A stretch of 64,000 nt of DNA from an uncultured Bacillota bacterium (GCA_948466255.1 CAOJZV010000001.1:43947-107946); one strand, 5' to 3'. Positions 25,566 to 35,852 are shown, counted from the stretch's first letter. Program-made: numbers and translations. Notes: a model not told the origin generated them from the letters alone.

Positions 25566-26198
25566 ATGGCATCATCTTTGATTCATATTTGTATTGCAAA
25601 AAAAATTAATGAAAAATTAAATTTAGATACAAAACAATTATACTTAGGCTCTATTGCTCCTGATATTAGTAAATGGAGTAATGTATCAAAATTAAAGACC
25701 CATTTTTCTAGTAAAAGTGATCCTGATATACCTAATATAGATATATTTTTGGAGAAATATTATAACAATTTAAACGACCCTTTTGTTTTAGGATATTTAA
25801 CTCACTTATATGCAGATAAAATGTGGTATAACGATTTTATGAATAGTAAATTTGAAGGAGATAAAATAAAATTACTAGATGGTTCAGCCGTTAAAACAAC
25901 AGTGGAAGAATGGTCTAATATGATGTATAATGATTTTTCTAATTTAACTCAAAAATTATCTAATTATTATAAATTAGATTTAACTTTATTCAATGAAAAA
26001 TTTAACGATCCTAAAAATATTATTAAAGAAATGCCTTTAGATAAATTGCCTGTTTTAATTAATGAAGTTTGCCTCTTATTTAACAACTATTCCTGTTCAA
26101 ATCTTTTTATTTTTGATTTAGAGGAAGTAACACAGTTTATTGATAAATGTGTAGATAATATTTTAGATATATTAAAAACTCAAACTGTTATAGTTTGA
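25566..26198 (+). CDS. Zinc-dependent phospholipase C family protein
   Basis: This is a 210-residue protein. It has the metal-binding pattern of the alpha-toxin/PF00882 family: an N-terminal H (SSLIHICIAKKI), LGSIAPDISKW, LKTHF, and GYLTHLYADKMWYNDF (about 78-93). Relatives hydrolyse phospholipids or act as small zinc hydrolases. No signal peptide is seen, so the protein is probably intracellular. It converges with the DUF523 gene three bases away; a short palindrome, AAACTCAAACTATAGTTTGAGTTT, lies over the end of the gene near 26177-26200. Confidence 0.75.
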   Translation: MASSLIHICIAKKINEKLNLDTKQLYLGSIAPDISKWSNVSKLKTHFSSKSDPDIPNIDIFLEKYYNNLNDPFVLGYLTHLYADKMWYNDFMNSKFEGDKIKLLDGSAVKTTVEEWSNMMYNDFSNLTQKLSNYYKLDLTLFNEKFNDPKNIIKEMPLDKLPVLINEVCLLFNNYSCSNLFIFDLEEVTQFIDKCVDNILDILKTQTVIV

Positions 26199-26201
26199 GT
26201 T

Positions 26202-26627
26202 TTATAATTCATCAGACGAAATTACTTTTATCCCATTTTTTTCTAATAATTCTGTTGTGATTCCGTTCCCATCAATTAAATTGTTCGAAAATGTGCCATC
26301 ATAAATTTTTCCCTTACCACAAGATGGACTTTTAGATTTTAGGATAGCTTTTTTTATATTAAATTTTTTGGCTAGATTTAATACTTCTTCTGCTCCTTTT
26401 TTGTATTCTTTTGTAACATCTATATTATCTTTATTAATAACTTTAGTTTTTTGTATTTCAGCAGGAATTCTAGGAGTTTTTAAACCACCTAATTGTTCTG
26501 GGCATATTAGAATAACATCTTTATTTTTTATTAATTCGATTATTTTTTTATTTTCATTATTTCCACCATCATATTTGCAGTTTACTCCTGCAAGGCAGGC
26601 ACTTACTAATATTTTTTCTTCATTCAT
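26202..26627 (-). CDS. DUF523-family protein
   Basis: This is a 141-residue protein with the family hallmarks ILVSACLAGVNCKYDGG (start), ICPEQLGGLKTPR (about 49-61), and LKSKSPSCG-G-IYDGTF (about 101-117). The Cys and Gly pattern is conserved in DUF523, a family whose function is unknown and may involve sulphur or metal chemistry. I chose the start at 26627 (MNEEK) because it has GAGGGTGG in front; an upstream in-frame ATG at 26660 lies in the tRNA-Leu terminator hairpin. Confidence 0.8.
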   Translation of the reverse strand: MNEEKILVSACLAGVNCKYDGGNNENKKIIELIKNKDVILICPEQLGGLKTPRIPAEIQKTKVINKDNIDVTKEYKKGAEEVLNLAKKFNIKKAILKSKSPSCGKGKIYDGTFSNNLIDGNGITTELLEKNGIKVISSDEL

Positions 26628-26651
26628 TTTTACACCACCCTCAGCTATATT

Positions 26652-26678
26652 AAAACCCAAACTATAATAGATTGGGTT
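26652..26678 (-). terminator. Terminator of the tRNA-Leu gene
   Basis: On the minus strand AACCCAA, an 11-base loop and TTGGGTT are followed by TTAAT. The stem lies between the tRNA and the DUF523 start. Confidence 0.6.
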
Positions 26679-26689
26679 ATTTATTAAAA

Positions 26690-26774
26690 TGGTGCCTCCG
26701 GCCAGACTCGAACTGGCACGGCATAGCCACTTGATTTTGAGTCAAGCGTGTCTACCAATTTCACCACGGAGGCA
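26690..26774 (-). tRNA. tRNA-Leu (anticodon CAA)
   Basis: This is an 85-base class II tRNA with encoded CCA. The acceptor TGCCTCC pairs with GGAGGCA, the anticodon stem CTTGA/TCAAG holds loop CTCAAAA, giving CAA for UUG codons, and there is a variable arm (GTGGCTATGCC). Confidence 0.95.
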
Positions 26775-26810
26775 AGTTACATATAAATTATATCACAATG
26801 TAACTGTTTT

Positions 26811-27368
26811 TTAAATTTCTTCTTTATATTTTGTATTAAATAAATCTTTTTCTTCTATTTCTTCTTCAAAATTAATTTCTGGAAGATCTTTTGTTGACTT
26901 TAATCCGAAGTAATCTAAAAATTGATTTGTCACTCCATACAATATTGGTCTACCAGGAAGTTCTGATCTACCAACTTCATGGATAAAATTTTTAAAAACT
27001 AATTTTCTAATAAGATGTGAACTATTAACACCTCTTATTTCATCTACCATTATTCTAGTTACTGGCTCATTGTAAGCGATAATGGCAAGTGTTTCTAAGG
27101 CTGATGGGCTTAATGGTTCTTTAGATTCTTCTCCTATTAATCTTTTATAATAAGATGAATGTTCCTTTTTAGTTACTATTTTTAGTTTTTCACCAAAGTA
27201 TTCTAATTTTAATCCTCTATTTTCATTATTATAATTTTCATTTAAATTATTGATTATATTTATTAATTCATCTTTATTTATTTCTAAAACATTTGTTATT
27301 TGTTCAAGAGAAAGTCCATCTTCGCCAGAAACAAATAATATTCCTTCTAATACAGCTTCTAAATTCAT
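26811..27368 (-). CDS. scpB: Segregation and condensation protein B
   Basis: This 185-residue protein is of normal length for ScpB, a winged-helix partner of ScpA and SMC in chromosome condensation. It shows the family's two winged-helix domains and the stretch LSPSALETLAIIAYNEPVTR (about 88-107), then IRGVNSSHLIRKL and GRPILYGVT near residue 145. It follows scpA with 3 intervening bases, so the two are co-transcribed and probably made in fixed ratio. Confidence 0.93.
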   Translation of the reverse strand: MNLEAVLEGILFVSGEDGLSLEQITNVLEINKDELINIINNLNENYNNENRGLKLEYFGEKLKIVTKKEHSSYYKRLIGEESKEPLSPSALETLAIIAYNEPVTRIMVDEIRGVNSSHLIRKLVFKNFIHEVGRSELPGRPILYGVTNQFLDYFGLKSTKDLPEINFEEEIEEKDLFNTKYKEEI

Positions 27369-27371
27369 AAA

Positions 27372-28088
27372 TTACACATCCTTAGCTAGCAATGTTATAT
27401 TACCTAAATTATGATCTTGTTTAATTATTATATTTTGTTTTTTAGCTAAATCAAGAATTGATAAAAATGTTACAACGACATAATCTTTGGTAAAGGTTTC
27501 AAATAATTCATCAAAATTAATTTGTTTTTTTGTTTTTAATTTGTCTAATATTTCTTTACTGCGTAAGTTAACAGAATATTCTTTTTTAGTTACTACTGTG
27601 TTTAATGGTTTTTCGAGAATTTGTTTTTCCTTTAAATTAGCGAAAGCTTTTATAATATCATCTAATGTTAAATCTTCATTAACTTTTAATGTATCATCTT
27701 TGAATTCGTCTAAGACACTCGGAAGTTTAGAATAGAATTCACTTCTTTCTTCTTCTAATTTTTTAAATTCAGATGTAATTTCTTTGTATTTTTGGTATTC
27801 AATTAATCTGTTTATAAGGGTTTCTTTTGGATCTTCTTCATCTTCATCATCTTCTTCGTTATTTGGAAGTAATTCTCTTGATTTCATTTCGATTAAATCA
27901 GCTGCCATAACTAAATATTCACTATCTATGTTTAAATCTAGTTCTTCCATTTTTGTTATATAAGCTAAATACTGATCCGTAATTTCTGAAATTTTTATTT
28001 CGAAAATATCAATGTTGGCCTCTTTAATTAAATGTAATAATAAATCAAGTGGGCCTTCAAATTCTACGGTTTTAAAAGTATATTCCAT
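27372..28088 (-). CDS. scpA: Segregation and condensation protein A
   Basis: This is the kleisin subunit of the bacterial condensin. The N-terminus YTFKTVEFEGPLDLLLHLIK binds the SMC neck, MAADLIEMKSRELLP is the conserved second helix, an acidic linker with DDEDEEDP lies near residue 105, and a C-terminal winged helix (about 170-238) binds the other SMC head. I use the ATG at 28088 because GGTGAG lies 6 bases upstream; another in-frame ATG four codons earlier lacks a site. Confidence 0.93.
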   Translation of the reverse strand: MEYTFKTVEFEGPLDLLLHLIKEANIDIFEIKISEITDQYLAYITKMEELDLNIDSEYLVMAADLIEMKSRELLPNNEEDDEDEEDPKETLINRLIEYQKYKEITSEFKKLEEERSEFYSKLPSVLDEFKDDTLKVNEDLTLDDIIKAFANLKEKQILEKPLNTVVTKKEYSVNLRSKEILDKLKTKKQINFDELFETFTKDYVVVTFLSILDLAKKQNIIIKQDHNLGNITLLAKDV

Positions 28089-28189
28089 TATTCTCACCAT
28101 TGTTAATTATATCATAACCTCTATCAATTTTCCAAATTAAAAGTTAAAAAAATATACTTTAAATAATACAATTAAATAGGTGACTATTA

Positions 28190-28411
28190 ATGGGCAGAAT
28201 TTTTTTGTTTTTGTTTGGTTTTGGATTAAGTGTGATTGGTTTTGTTTATATAATTAGTTACATGAATTTATTTGCACTTGGGTATAATTTTAAAGAATAT
28301 GTCCATTTTATTGTTAGTAAGGCAGAATGTCTTATAGGACCGATTGGTTTACTTATAATTTTTTTAACAATTTTTATACCGAAAGGAGATAAAGATGAAT
28401 TACATTTATGA
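28190..28411 (+). CDS. Small two-helix membrane protein
   Basis: This 73-residue protein has hydrophobic segments at about 4-27 and 48-68, with a short outer loop containing one Cys. It starts 13 bases after an AGGTGA site and overlaps the next gene by 17 bases, so the two are made together. No family recognised. Confidence 0.5.
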   Translation: MGRIFLFLFGFGLSVIGFVYIISYMNLFALGYNFKEYVHFIVSKAECLIGPIGLLIIFLTIFIPKGDKDELHL

Positions 28412-29030
28412 TATTTTACTTAATTTTCAAAAGGAATTTTATGATTTTTATGAATGGAATCCAGATGATGATATTATTCACATAAGAAAAATTCCGTTAT
28501 TTTATATAAATGATAATGATTTTTATACAATTAAAAATTCTGTTGTTTCTTTTAATAAAGAATTTTGTGACAAAATTCATAATCGTACAGAAAGATTTAA
28601 AAAAATTAATGTTGCCTTACTTAATTATGTTTTTTTAATTAGTAATGGTAAAGAAACTATAGCTCTTAAACTTGGAAAAAACGGAATAGTTACACATAAA
28701 AGTTCTTTATTATTAGATGAAAATGAAGAAATCTCAGAAATGGCTGAAGATTTAAAAATTAAAAACATGGAATATAAAGTTATTAAGTCAAATGATTTGT
28801 CTTTTAATACAAGATATGAAAAAGAAAATATTTTAGATATTTCAAACAAATTACGTTTTCTTTATAATCATAAAGAGGATGATAAGTTAAAATTCTTATA
28901 TTTAGAATGCTTTGGCAAAAAAGAAGATGATGTGAATAAGGTTTTTAATAAACTTCAAAAGGAAATAATAGTTAATAACAAAAGTACTTTAAAAATGATC
29001 GATTTTTTTAAATTAATAAATCAAAAATAA
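28395..29030 (+). CDS. Unknown cytoplasmic protein paired with the small membrane protein
   Basis: This 211-residue protein has a GAAAGGAG site directly in front of the ATG. It is hydrophilic, rich in Asp, Asn, Lys and Phe, begins MNYIYDILLNFQKEFYDFYE, and looks mainly helical in its last third. This resembles the DUF3603-like proteins found beside scpAB in Bacillota, which have a similar start (YDvLLNF...yEFyEW); I therefore suggest that family with moderate confidence. It is translationally coupled to the membrane protein at 28190. Function unknown. Confidence 0.5.
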   Translation: MNYIYDILLNFQKEFYDFYEWNPDDDIIHIRKIPLFYINDNDFYTIKNSVVSFNKEFCDKIHNRTERFKKINVALLNYVFLISNGKETIALKLGKNGIVTHKSSLLLDENEEISEMAEDLKIKNMEYKVIKSNDLSFNTRYEKENILDISNKLRFLYNHKEDDKLKFLYLECFGKKEDDVNKVFNKLQKEIIVNNKSTLKMIDFFKLINQK

Positions 29031-29032
29031 AA

Positions 29033-29056
29033 AAGATATTAGTTATCCTAATATCC
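29033..29056. terminator. Bidirectional terminator between convergent genes
   Basis: GATATTAG (29035-29042) and CTAATATC (29048-29055) form an 8-bp stem with a TTATC loop and A/T runs outside. It contains the stop of the minus-strand gene. Confidence 0.75.
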
Positions 29057-29578
29057 CAAAAGATCTAATGCAAATGGTAAGGCAATTATAAATGCAACTA
29101 TAATAATTACTAAAATAATAACAAATCTAAGTGTACTTTTACCATCTTTAATTTCTTCAGTTTGTTCTATAGACTCTGTTTGTTCAGCTACTGTTACTTG
29201 TTCTGGTGTTTCTCCTACATTTTGATCCATAACTGGTACCGATACATCTAGTTGTTCCCCAACTGCTGGTGTTTCAACAGTTACTGTCTCTTGTACATTT
29301 TCTACTACAGGTTCTGAAACAACAGGTTGATCCATAACTGGCGCGATTGCAGGTTGTTGTACTGGTTCTGATGACGCTACTGTGATATTTGTATCAGCTA
29401 CAGCGTCTTCCATAACTGGTACTGATACATCTACCATTTGTGGCTCTGCTGGTATAGGATCTACGGTTAAAGTTTCTTGTACTTCGGTCTTTTCTGGCTC
29501 TACTTGATTTGTAAAATCAAAACTATAGTCTAAATTTTCAGGGCTTTCAGTTTCTAAATTATTTTTTTGTTCATTCAT
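29048..29578 (-). CDS. Pro/Val/Glu-rich protein with a C-terminal membrane anchor
   Basis: This is a 176-residue protein. Residues 1-140 are acidic, low in complexity and contain repeated blocks such as DVSVPVM (twice) and PVMDQPV/PVMDQNV; one helix (about 150-172) closes the protein. There is no signal peptide, so the charged domain is probably cytoplasmic with a tail anchor, or it is exported through the C-terminal helix. A good AAGGAGG site precedes the ATG. Function unknown; the repeated blocks suggest a flexible spacer. Confidence 0.55.
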   Translation of the reverse strand: MNEQKNNLETESPENLDYSFDFTNQVEPEKTEVQETLTVDPIPAEPQMVDVSVPVMEDAVADTNITVASSEPVQQPAIAPVMDQPVVSEPVVENVQETVTVETPAVGEQLDVSVPVMDQNVGETPEQVTVAEQTESIEQTEEIKDGKSTLRFVIILVIIIVAFIIALPFALDLLGY

Positions 29579-29665
29579 TTTAGTTCCTCCTTATTCTAAT
29601 AGTTATTATAACAAAATTATTTATAAAAATAAAGCTTTTTCTCCAGTACTTAAAAGTACTGTTTT

Positions 29666-31663
<1,998 letters not shown>

Positions 31664-31685
31664 TCAATATTAGCTTGTTTTATCA

Positions 31686-31712
31686 ATGAAAAAAGCAGTT
31701 TTTAACTGCTTA
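31686..31712 (-). terminator. Terminator after the small membrane protein
   Basis: On the minus strand AAGCAGTT, loop AAA, AACTGCTT is followed by six Ts. The small gene's stop lies at its left arm. Confidence 0.75.
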
Positions 31713-31868
31713 ATGGTTTTTATTTAATGCACTATAAGTAAATGCGAAAATAGCTAGTCCTGCTAGGAAAAGAGCTATCCATAAAATTGGGTTACTATGA
31801 TTTGCATCTAACCATGCTTTAACTGGCTCCATCCACTCGTTTAATTTATCAATTATACTTAATATCAT
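31710..31868 (-). CDS. 52-residue single-helix membrane protein
   Basis: The frame runs from an ATG at 31868, 8 bases after AAAGGTGG, to TAA, and encodes MILSIIDKLNEWMEPVKAW followed by a hydrophobic helix (about 28-46) and ALNKNH. The amphipathic N-terminal half, the single helix and the immediate downstream terminator support a real small gene. It is 1 base from the pcrA stop, so it is transcribed with pcrA. No known family. Confidence 0.6.
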   Translation of the reverse strand: MILSIIDKLNEWMEPVKAWLDANHSNPILWIALFLAGLAIFAFTYSALNKNH

Positions 31869-31869
31869 T

Positions 31870-33951
31870 TTATTCCACCTTTCTTATACTCTTGTGACCT
31901 TTCATTATTTTAACTATACCATATTTCCTAGAAAAAGCAATAGTTAATATACTACCAATGCCAACAATAATACCTTCTCCATAGGTATCGTGAATAACTT
32001 TATCCCCAACACTATAAGTGGCATTTTCATCTATCATATCTTCTTTTATGAATTTTGGTTTTTCTATTGGAGCATCAGAGTCTAAATATTTATTATCAAT
32101 TTCTTCAATAAATCTGCTTGGAGGATTAGCTTGTGTATTACCATAAAGCATTCTTCTTTTAGCGTTTATTAAAGTTAATGTTTCCTTGGCTCTAGTCACG
32201 GCAACATAGCACAGTCTTCTTTCTTCCTCGATATCATCACTACAGTCCATAGAGTTAACGTGTGGGAAAAGTCCTTCTTCTAAGCCTATAATAAAAACAT
32301 GTTTAAATTCTAAGCCTTTAGCTGAATGAATTGTCATAAGGGTGACTACATCAGTATTGTTTTTGTGTTCCTCAATATCAGAAACTAAGCTTATTTCCAT
32401 TAAAAATTCATCTAAAGAAATTACTCCATTATTTTCCTCAAAATTTTTAGTTATTGATTTAAATTCTTCTAAGTTTTCTAATCTAACTTCAGCTTCTAAA
32501 GTTTTTTCATTTTCTAATTCTTTTTTAATGCCACTTTCTTTTAAAATTAAATCTACTAGATCAGTTAGTGAAAGATTTTCACTTTCTTTTTTTATTTTTT
32601 CAATTATTTTTTTAAATTCTAATTCTTTTCCACTATCAATAGCTTCATAAAGTGAGGTCCCATTACTGGTGGCTTTTACAGCTAGGTTTTCGATAGTCTT
32701 TGGACCTATTTGTCTTTTGGGAACATTTATAACCCTCATTAAACTAACGTCGTCATTTTGATTATATATTAGTTTTAAATAGCTAATTAAATCTTTTATT
32801 TCTTTTCGGTTATAGAAATAGAAACTACCGACAACTTTATAAGGAATATTTTCTCTAAGTAATGCTTCTTCCATATTCCTTGATTGGGCATTAGTTCTAT
32901 AAAGGATAGCAATATCTTCTTTTTTTTCACCACTTGCGATTAATCTTTTAACCCTATCCATTACATAATGGGCTTCATCTTTTTCATCGTATGAACGGTG
33001 ATATTTTATTTTTGGCCCATCTTCATTTTTAGTCCATAGATTTTTTTCTTTTCTTTTTTTATTATTTTTGATTATGTCGTTTGCAACATTTAAAATATTA
33101 CTTGTTGAACGATAATTTTCTTCTAGAAGAATTACTTTAGAATTTGGATAATCTTTTTCAAAGTTTAGTATATTTCTATAATTGGCTCCTCTAAATCCGT
33201 ATATTGATTGATCAATATCACCAACTACGCATATGTTTTTATATTTCGCGCTTAACATTTTTATTAATATATATTGGGCTTCATTTGTATCTTGGTACTC
33301 ATCTACTAATAGATATTTAAAACGTTCTTGATATCTTTGTAATATTTTTGGATTTTCTTTAAATAGTTTTATTGGCAAAACTAATAAATCATCAAAATCT
33401 ACAGAATTATTTTGTTTTATTTTTCTTTCATATTTTCTAAAAACATCTGTTATAATTTGTTCATAATCGGAGCTTGCAAACTTACTATAACTTTCGGCAT
33501 TCATTAATTCATTTTTCGCACTGCTGATTTTATTTTTAATTGTCCTTGGATTATAAATTTTAGGATCTAGGTTCAGTTCTTTTAGAATTTTTTTTATTAC
33601 TGTAAGGGTATCATCGCTATCTAAAATAGTAAAGTTTTTTTGAAACCCTAATGTTTCATAATTTTCCTTTAGGAATAACAATCCTAATGAGTGAAATGTA
33701 GAAATTTGAATATTGTAAGCTACTGAACCTAACATGTTGAAAATACGCTCTTTCATTTCTTTGGCTGCTTTATTAGTAAATGTTATAGCCAAAATATTAT
33801 GAGGATCTATATTTTTTTCATTAATTAGATAAGCTACTTTGGTTGTTAAAACTCTAGTCTTTCCACTTCCGGCTCCAGCTAATATCAAGATAGGACCATC
33901 TGTAATATTTACAGCTTCTAGTTGTTTATCATTTAATTTTGTTAAATCCAT
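31870..33951 (-). CDS. pcrA: ATP-dependent DNA helicase PcrA
   Basis: This is a 693-residue UvrD/PcrA-type SF1A helicase. It shows motif I GAGSGKTRVL (about 26-35), Ia TFTNKAAKEMKERI, II VDEYQDTN (about 217-224), III GDIDQSIYGFRGA, IV ENYRST, V TIHSAKGLEF (about 545-554) and VI VAVTRAKETL. The C-terminus, with KVIHDTYGEGIIV, matches the PcrA RNA-polymerase-binding Tudor-like tail. The enzyme unwinds DNA in repair and in rolling-circle replication, and it is usually essential. Confidence 0.96.
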   Translation of the reverse strand: MDLTKLNDKQLEAVNITDGPILILAGAGSGKTRVLTTKVAYLINEKNIDPHNILAITFTNKAAKEMKERIFNMLGSVAYNIQISTFHSLGLLFLKENYETLGFQKNFTILDSDDTLTVIKKILKELNLDPKIYNPRTIKNKISSAKNELMNAESYSKFASSDYEQIITDVFRKYERKIKQNNSVDFDDLLVLPIKLFKENPKILQRYQERFKYLLVDEYQDTNEAQYILIKMLSAKYKNICVVGDIDQSIYGFRGANYRNILNFEKDYPNSKVILLEENYRSTSNILNVANDIIKNNKKRKEKNLWTKNEDGPKIKYHRSYDEKDEAHYVMDRVKRLIASGEKKEDIAILYRTNAQSRNMEEALLRENIPYKVVGSFYFYNRKEIKDLISYLKLIYNQNDDVSLMRVINVPKRQIGPKTIENLAVKATSNGTSLYEAIDSGKELEFKKIIEKIKKESENLSLTDLVDLILKESGIKKELENEKTLEAEVRLENLEEFKSITKNFEENNGVISLDEFLMEISLVSDIEEHKNNTDVVTLMTIHSAKGLEFKHVFIIGLEEGLFPHVNSMDCSDDIEEERRLCYVAVTRAKETLTLINAKRRMLYGNTQANPPSRFIEEIDNKYLDSDAPIEKPKFIKEDMIDENATYSVGDKVIHDTYGEGIIVGIGSILTIAFSRKYGIVKIMKGHKSIRKVE

Positions 33952-34005
33952 AGTATCACCTTATTTAATTATACTATATTTTTCTTTTTTTGGGTTATTT
34001 GTAAG

Positions 34006-34075
34006 AAAAAAATTAAAACTTTTTCTCGATAAAAGAAGGAATTGGGCCTATAAATCTCGTATGATATATATGAGG
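34006..34075 (+). promoter_or_regulatory. Conserved upstream element, copy 2
   Basis: These 70 bases align with copy 3 (34804-34873) without gaps and with about five differences; bases 34035-34073 are identical. An imperfect hairpin (CTTTTTCTCGATAAAAG) lies in the first part. The element ends 8 bases before the ATG at 34084, and the downstream GAGGTGG is the ribosome site. Confidence 0.7.
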
Positions 34076-34083
34076 TGGTATAA

Positions 34084-34674
34084 ATGATATCAAAGAGAAC
34101 TAGTAATCAAAAATTATGTAATGTCAAACATGCCAAAGGAAATATTCTTATAAAAAAAGAACTTTTAAATAAATATTCGAATTTTAAAGAAATATTTAAA
34201 GGCGAAAGTAATAACTTTGATGGTGTAGTTAATGTTAATAAGATAATTCCAGAATTAAAAAATATTAATCTCGATAAACTTAATGTAGAACAAATAAAAA
34301 AGCTGGCAAATCTTATATTTGAAAACCATCATCCAACAAATAAATTTATAAATAATAAAAACATAATCATTGTAACTAAATCTGGTATAAATGAAAGTAT
34401 TGAAAAAATTTATTATAATCATAATCAAAGATATTTTTTGAAAGAACATATGAAAGTATTTTCTGATTTAGGTGATATAATTGAGCATGCTACATTGATT
34501 AATCAAGTTATAGAAAAGAAAAACAGAAAAAAATATAATAGTTGGCACTACTATTTTGATTGTTTGAGGATAGGTAATTGTTTTTACTATTTGGAATTTG
34601 AAATTGTTTCTATGGATAATGGCGAAAATCATTACAGAATACAAAGATTAAAATTAAAAGAAAAAAACAGATGA
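34084..34674 (+). CDS. Unknown accessory protein, possible BECR-fold nuclease or toxin
   Basis: This is a 196-residue, basic, hydrophilic protein without membrane segments. Its C-terminal half, with IIIVTKSGINESIEKIYY, KEHMKVFSDLGDIIEHATLI and a YYFDCLRIGNCFYYLEFEIV beta stretch ending in HYRIQRLK, resembles the phage-type barnase/EndoU/ColicinE5-D/RelE nuclease domains (LPD3/PBECR-like). These often begin ITxxGIxE and end in a beta-sheet with a late His. I am not sure of this assignment. It sits between pcrA and an M23 gene and shares the conserved upstream element with it, so it is probably an accessory or phage-derived gene. Confidence 0.4.
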   Translation: MISKRTSNQKLCNVKHAKGNILIKKELLNKYSNFKEIFKGESNNFDGVVNVNKIIPELKNINLDKLNVEQIKKLANLIFENHHPTNKFINNKNIIIVTKSGINESIEKIYYNHNQRYFLKEHMKVFSDLGDIIEHATLINQVIEKKNRKKYNSWHYYFDCLRIGNCFYYLEFEIVSMDNGENHYRIQRLKLKEKNR

Positions 34675-34732
34675 CCGGGTTGGGGACGCTAGTAATATTA
34701 CTAGAATCTTGCCACCTTGTAGTCATCTGTTT
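34665..34732 (+). ncRNA. Long structured RNA element or complex terminator
   Basis: An 11-bp perfect outer stem (34665-34675 with 34722-34732; AAACAGATGAC/GTCATCTGTTT) encloses a 16-base perfect palindrome, CTAGTAATATTACTAG (34689-34704), and partly pairing arms (GGTTGG with CCACCTT). It overlaps the stop of the preceding gene by 10 bases. It is GC-richer than its surroundings and has no clean T-run, so it is not a plain terminator. Confidence 0.45.
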
Positions 34733-34803
34733 CTATTAATGATAATACTATAAATTTAAGCTAAAGTCAAATTAGTATTATCGTAATTATTATATGTAAT
34801 TAC

Positions 34804-34873
34804 AAAAAAATTAAAACTTTTTCTTGGAAAAAGAAGGAATTGGGCCTATAAATCTCGTATGATATATATGAAG
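34804..34873 (+). promoter_or_regulatory. Conserved upstream element, copy 3
   Basis: This copy matches copy 2 with about five differences in 70 bases and contains a better hairpin (CTTTTTC-TTG-GAAAAAG, 34817-34833 region) than copy 2. It lies 21 bases before the M23 start codon. Confidence 0.7.
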
Positions 34874-34894
34874 GGGCAAGAAAGGAGGCAAAAA

Positions 34895-35728
34895 ATGGAT
34901 GGACATGTTCTTATGGATATGAATGAGGTTGTCACACAAAGCTACTCTTCTTCACATAAGGCAGTAGATGTCGTAGGTGCTGGGAACAGTGTAGATGATG
35001 TCATTGCTTTTAGTGATGGAACTGTTGAGATTGTGGTTAATACCGTGACTGGTAACCGCAAGGGTTCTAGAGGAACAGCGAGTTATGGGAACTTTGTTAA
35101 AATTCGTCATGATAATGGTATGAAAACTTTATATGCTCATATGGAATACGGAAGTATCAGCGTGAAAGCTGGCGAGCATGTAAGTAAAGGCCAAAAAATT
35201 GGACGGATGGGCGATACCGGTAATGCCTATGGGGTTCACTTACATTTTGAAGTTAGACAATCTGATGAAAGCCGAATAGATCCGTATCCTTATTTGTTTG
35301 AAGGAAAGCAAATTGTCATTCCAAAAATAGAAGAAGAAATCCCTGATGATAATTCTACTTTGACCAGTAGTGATTCTAATGAAAATTTTTTAGGTGAAAC
35401 TAAAGAAGATAAAAATTCTAAGGAAACATCTGAGGCTATTTTTGATAATGACAGTATATATCTTTCTAGAGCAAATAATATTATGGATAATCCTAGCGTA
35501 GAAATCGAATCTAATAATCCTGATAATGATTCTATTTCTTATTTAAGTAATTTTGAATATGGCGATGGTTCTATTGTTGATGGGCTTAAATCTATTGGCG
35601 CCGATAGTTCTTTTGATTATAGAACTTTACTTGCCTATGAAAATGGTATTCATAATTACCGTGGTTCATATGAACAAAATATCAAATTACTTAATTTACT
35701 GAAAACAGGTAATTTAAAAAAGGTTTAA
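34895..35728 (+). CDS. M23 peptidase with a phage endolysin-like C-terminal domain, no signal peptide
   Basis: I chose ATG 34895 because AAAGGAGG is 6 bases upstream; the open frame extends to 34859. The 277-residue product has an M23 (lysostaphin-like) peptidase domain (about 8-145). The H-x(3)-D of HKAVDVVG, the TLYAHM strand and the HLHFEVR motif are the zinc-binding and catalytic residues. It cleaves peptide cross-links in peptidoglycan. After an acidic, Ser/Asn-rich linker comes a C-terminal segment, YGDGSIVDGLKSIGADSSF and GSYEQNIKLLNLLKTGNLKKV, similar to the small domain ending many clostridial phage endolysins. There is no export signal, so release may depend on lysis or a holin. Confidence 0.75.
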   Translation: MDGHVLMDMNEVVTQSYSSSHKAVDVVGAGNSVDDVIAFSDGTVEIVVNTVTGNRKGSRGTASYGNFVKIRHDNGMKTLYAHMEYGSISVKAGEHVSKGQKIGRMGDTGNAYGVHLHFEVRQSDESRIDPYPYLFEGKQIVIPKIEEEIPDDNSTLTSSDSNENFLGETKEDKNSKETSEAIFDNDSIYLSRANNIMDNPSVEIESNNPDNDSISYLSNFEYGDGSIVDGLKSIGADSSFDYRTLLAYENGIHNYRGSYEQNIKLLNLLKTGNLKKV

Positions 35729-35747
35729 TTTTTATTAAGCCTTTTTA
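35715..35747 (+). terminator. Terminator of the M23 gene
   Basis: AAAAAGGTTTAAT and ATTAAGCCTTTTT form a 13-bp stem with one wobble, followed by Ts. The gene's last codons and stop lie in the left arm. Confidence 0.75.
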
Positions 35748-35852
35748 TATTTCATTATACGAAATTAAATATTTTGTCTTATTGTTTGGCTTAATAAAAG
35801 ATCACCTCTTTGATATGTATGAATATAATAAATTGAAAAGGAAGGAGAGTTT

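Noticed and set aside
35757..35852. Riboswitch upstream of the ABC importer, which could name the substrate
   Set aside because: I found no THI-box, RFN or other conserved core, only AT-rich sequence and a ribosome site.
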